The translations under genes and the position numbers were made by a program. A DNA stretch of 6,288 nt from Verrucomicrobiota bacterium (GTDB lineage: Bacteria > Verrucomicrobiota > Kiritimatiellia > JAAZAB01): assembly GCA_018896395.1 (NCBI GenBank), contig JAHIMN010000236.1:1-6288 (forward strand). The letters are read 5' to 3'. Every line of letters starts with the position of its first letter. Position 1 is the stretch's first letter. Below, piece by piece: positions 3,887-6,288 of the stretch. The notes below the pieces were generated by a model. The model made no database searches, was not told where the DNA came from, and saw nothing but the letters and a program-made list of their open reading frames with translations.

Positions 3887-6288
3887 ATGGATCGCATTTT
3901 ACGGTTCTTACTGCATCAGCGTTTATTGGTGCTGATCGCCGCCGGGGTTCTTCTGGTAGCCGGTGGCATTGCGTGGCAGCTTCTGCCGATTGACGCCTTC
4001 CCCGACGTGACGAACGTCCAGGTGATGATTTTGACGGAAGCGCCCGGGCTGGCGCCGGTGGACGTCGAGCAACAGGTCACCACGCCCATTGAATTGGCTA
4101 TGCAAGGCCTGCCGGACGTGCGCCAGATTCGTTCGCTGTCGAAGGCGGCATTGTCGCAGGTGATTGTCGTCTTTGAAGACGACGTGGACACCTACTTTGC
4201 CCGACAATTGGTCTTCGAACGACTGCCGTCGGCGAAAGAGAGTCTGCCGGAATGGGCGGAACCGGAAATGGGACCGATCAGCACCGGCTTGGGCGAAATC
4301 TACCAGTACACGCTGGAAAGCGACCGGCACACGCTCATGGAACTTCGGACCCTGCAGAACTGGTTTGTCGCACTCCGGTTGCGCGCCCTGCCCGGGGTGA
4401 CCGAGATGAACAGCTTCGGCGGATTCGTAAAGCAGTACCACGTGGTGGTGAACCCCAACCAGTTGCTGCGCTATGGCATCACGCTCCCGGAGGTCGTAGA
4501 GGCGTTGGAGCGGAACAACGCGAACGCAGGCGGTAACTTCATGATTCGCGGATGGGAACAGGCTTACGTACGCAGTGTGGGCTTGATCGGAAGCATCGCC
4601 GATATCGAAAACATCGTGCTCAAAGCCGCGGACGGCGCGCCTGTGTATCTGAAAGACGTGGCCGACGTGCGCGCAGGGCCGGAGACCCGTCAGGGGGCAG
4701 TGACGCGCGACGGCAAGGGCGAGGCGGTGGCCGGCATGGTCATCATGCTCAAGGGGGCGAACTCGAAACTCGTGGTGGACAGCGTCAAGCGGACCATACC
4801 GAAAATCCAGGAGCGCCTTCCCGAGGGCGTCAAGATCAACCCCTTCTACGACCGCACGTCATTGATCCAGGCCTGCGTGGGAACGGTGCGTGGCGCGCTG
4901 TGGCAGGGGGCCATCTTAGTCATGGCGGTGCTTTTCCTGTTCCTGGGCAATGTGCGAGGCGCATTCATTGTGGCGCTGAGCATCGCGCTCACCGCCTGCG
5001 TTGTTTTCATTCTCATGGGATGGCAAGGTGTGACCGCCAATCTGATGAGTTTGGGAGGGCTAGCTATTGCCCTTGGGATGATCGTGGACGCTTCGATTGT
5101 CGTCACCGAAAATGTTGCCCGGCATTTGGCGGAAAAGAAGGGCGCAGGCCTGTCCGCGATCCAGATCACGTTTGAAGCCGTGCGCGAAGTGGCGCGTCCG
5201 GTCATCTTCGCCATCCTGATCATCGTCATTGTATTTCTCCCCTTGCTCACCTTGCAGGGGCATGAGGGCAAGATGTTCAAGCCGCTGGCACTGACAATGT
5301 GCTACGCGATGGCGGGTTCGCTGTTGATCGCCCTTACGGTCGTTCCGGTTCTTTGTTCCGCGCTGCTGCGCGCTAAAGGCGCGTCGGAGGAAGGGGACAC
5401 CTTTGTCGTCCGCCGTGTACGCGGGGCATACCTGCGCGTTCTGGGGCTGGCACTGCGCAGACGCTGGGTGACGCTGTCCGTCGCGGCCTGCCTGCTTCTC
5501 GCGGCCTTCGCGCTGGTGCCGCGTATTGGCACGGAGTTCCTGCCGCAGTTGGACGAAGGCGCCATCGCCATCAACGTCGTGCGCCTGCCTTCCGCCTCCC
5601 TGGAGGGCTCCGTGGCGGTTGGTCTGGAGATCGAGCGTCGCGTACTGGCAAAGTTCACCGAGGTAGAGACGGTGGTGACCAAGACGGGCCGGGCGGAGAT
5701 ATCGGAAGACCCCATGGGGCCGGAGCAGAATGACGTGTTCATCATGCTGCACCCGAAGAAGAAGTGGAAAACCGGCCGAAGCAAGGCGGAGCTGGTTGCC
5801 GCGATTCAGACCGAACTGAGCGCGATCCCGGGAATCCGGATGTCGTTTACGCAGCCGATCGCCCTGCGGGTCAATGAACTCATTTCGGGGATTAAGAGCG
5901 ATGTGGCCGTGAAGCTGTTTGGCCCGGACCTGGAAGTCCTGCGCGCGCACGCCAACCGGATCGCCGCGGCCATGGGCGGCATTAAGGGCGCGGAAGGCGT
6001 TAGGGTCGAACAGGTGGCCGGCTTTGCGCAGATTGAAATCGTGGTGGATCGCAAGGCGGCGGCCCGGCACAAGATCAACGTGGCGGACATCAACACCATC
6101 ATCGAGACGGCCGTGGGCGGCAAAGTCGCCACCACGGTGGTGGAAGGCCAGATGCGGTTCGCTGTGCTGGTGCGGTTTCCGGAGGAGCATCGGCGCGACG
6201 TTAACGCACTAAAGCGGATTCTGATCCATTCGCCCGAGGGGGCGCAGGTGCCGCTGGCGCAGTTGGCCGTAATCCGCGCGGTGGAGGC
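3887..6288 (+). CDS. czcA: CzcA/CusA-type heavy-metal RND efflux pump, 3' truncated by window edge
   Basis: This proton-driven inner-membrane transporter would take metal from the periplasm (or cytoplasm) and push it through the adaptor and channel. Eight hundred codons are open with no frameshift; the family is usually about 1,020-1,070 residues, so roughly the last fifth is missing. Helix 1 is at about 13-33, followed by the hallmark LPIDAFPDVTNVQV (33-46), EAPGLAP (51-57) and YFARQLVFERLP (103-114). Helices 2 to 6 span about 339-490. Helix 4 carries the proton-relay motif GLAIALGMIVDASIVVTENV (391-410), with Asp401 and Glu408. Helix 7 (about 527-545) leads into the second periplasmic half: GTEFLPQLDEGAIAINV (548-564), EDPMGPEQND (607-616), RVNELISGIKSDVAVKLFGP (661-680). 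Sites aligned by eye to CusA Met573, Met623 and Met672 hold Leu567, Gln614 and Glu664, so the Cu(I)/Ag(I) methionine triad is absent. The NELISG.(K/R)SDVAVK block is CzcA-like, which favours a divalent metal. The first Asp of CzcA helix 4 is Ala395 here. Confidence 0.95.
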   Translation, partial: MDRILRFLLHQRLLVLIAAGVLLVAGGIAWQLLPIDAFPDVTNVQVMILTEAPGLAPVDVEQQVTTPIELAMQGLPDVRQIRSLSKAALSQVIVVFEDDVDTYFARQLVFERLPSAKESLPEWAEPEMGPISTGLGEIYQYTLESDRHTLMELRTLQNWFVALRLRALPGVTEMNSFGGFVKQYHVVVNPNQLLRYGITLPEVVEALERNNANAGGNFMIRGWEQAYVRSVGLIGSIADIENIVLKAADGAPVYLKDVADVRAGPETRQGAVTRDGKGEAVAGMVIMLKGANSKLVVDSVKRTIPKIQERLPEGVKINPFYDRTSLIQACVGTVRGALWQGAILVMAVLFLFLGNVRGAFIVALSIALTACVVFILMGWQGVTANLMSLGGLAIALGMIVDASIVVTENVARHLAEKKGAGLSAIQITFEAVREVARPVIFAILIIVIVFLPLLTLQGHEGKMFKPLALTMCYAMAGSLLIALTVVPVLCSALLRAKGASEEGDTFVVRRVRGAYLRVLGLALRRRWVTLSVAACLLLAAFALVPRIGTEFLPQLDEGAIAINVVRLPSASLEGSVAVGLEIERRVLAKFTEVETVVTKTGRAEISEDPMGPEQNDVFIMLHPKKKWKTGRSKAELVAAIQTELSAIPGIRMSFTQPIALRVNELISGIKSDVAVKLFGPDLEVLRAHANRIAAAMGGIKGAEGVRVEQVAGFAQIEIVVDRKAAARHKINVADINTIIETAVGGKVATTVVEGQMRFAVLVRFPEEHRRDVNALKRILIHSPEGAQVPLAQLAVIRAVE

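Noticed and set aside
4552..5175. 207-codon + strand frame inside the pump gene
   Set aside because: It is an out-of-frame shadow, rich in Gly/Arg, inside a fully conserved RND reading frame.
5060..6190. 376-codon open frame on the - strand
   Set aside because: It is antisense to the RND pump, which has clear family motifs throughout. The composition (His/Arg/Gln-rich, no membrane segments) is typical of a shadow frame.

Overview
The window holds a heavy-metal export locus, with every recognisable gene on the + strand. The organism is a Gram-negative (outer-membrane) bacterium with a fairly GC-rich chromosome. The evidence is a complete tripartite RND efflux set (outer-membrane channel, periplasmic adaptor, inner-membrane pump), good Shine-Dalgarno sites (GAGGAG, GGAGG, AAAGGG) and GC-rich third codon positions. 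The phylum cannot be fixed from the sequence. A PVC-group or deltaproteobacterial-like lineage would fit the protein style, but that is only an impression.

Layout. Bases 1-458 are the 3' end of a P1B-type (heavy-metal) P-type ATPase whose 5' part lies outside the window. A 150-base gap follows, with a weak terminator-like structure and then a good sigma-70-like promoter candidate (572-600). A small, secreted-looking, very cysteine-rich protein of 92 residues (609-887) comes next and matches no family I can name with confidence. Its 139-base 3' spacer contains two inverted repeats and leads into a CzcC/CusC-type outer-membrane factor (1027-2292). After 22 bases comes a CzcB/CusB-type adaptor with an unusual Cys/His-rich N-terminus (2315-3730). 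A 156-base spacer with an AT-rich patch and a REP-like double-hairpin palindrome precedes a CzcA/CusA-type RND pump (3887 to the window end). The pump is open for 800 codons and is cut off by the window edge, not by a stop.

How the genes work together (inference from the families). The ATPase would move metal from cytoplasm to periplasm. The RND pump, adaptor and channel would then take periplasmic metal across the outer membrane. The small Cys-rich protein and the adaptor's Cys/His tail are candidate periplasmic metal-binding parts. The pump lacks the three methionines that carry Cu(I) in CusA and has the Glu-containing segment typical of CzcA-like pumps. A divalent metal (Zn/Cd/Co type) is therefore a better guess than copper or silver.

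Overall this is a recognisable resistance operon. The parts worth a second look are the small Cys-rich protein, the structured spacers, and the mixed signature of the pump. I see no tRNA, rRNA, CRISPR array, transposase or phage gene.
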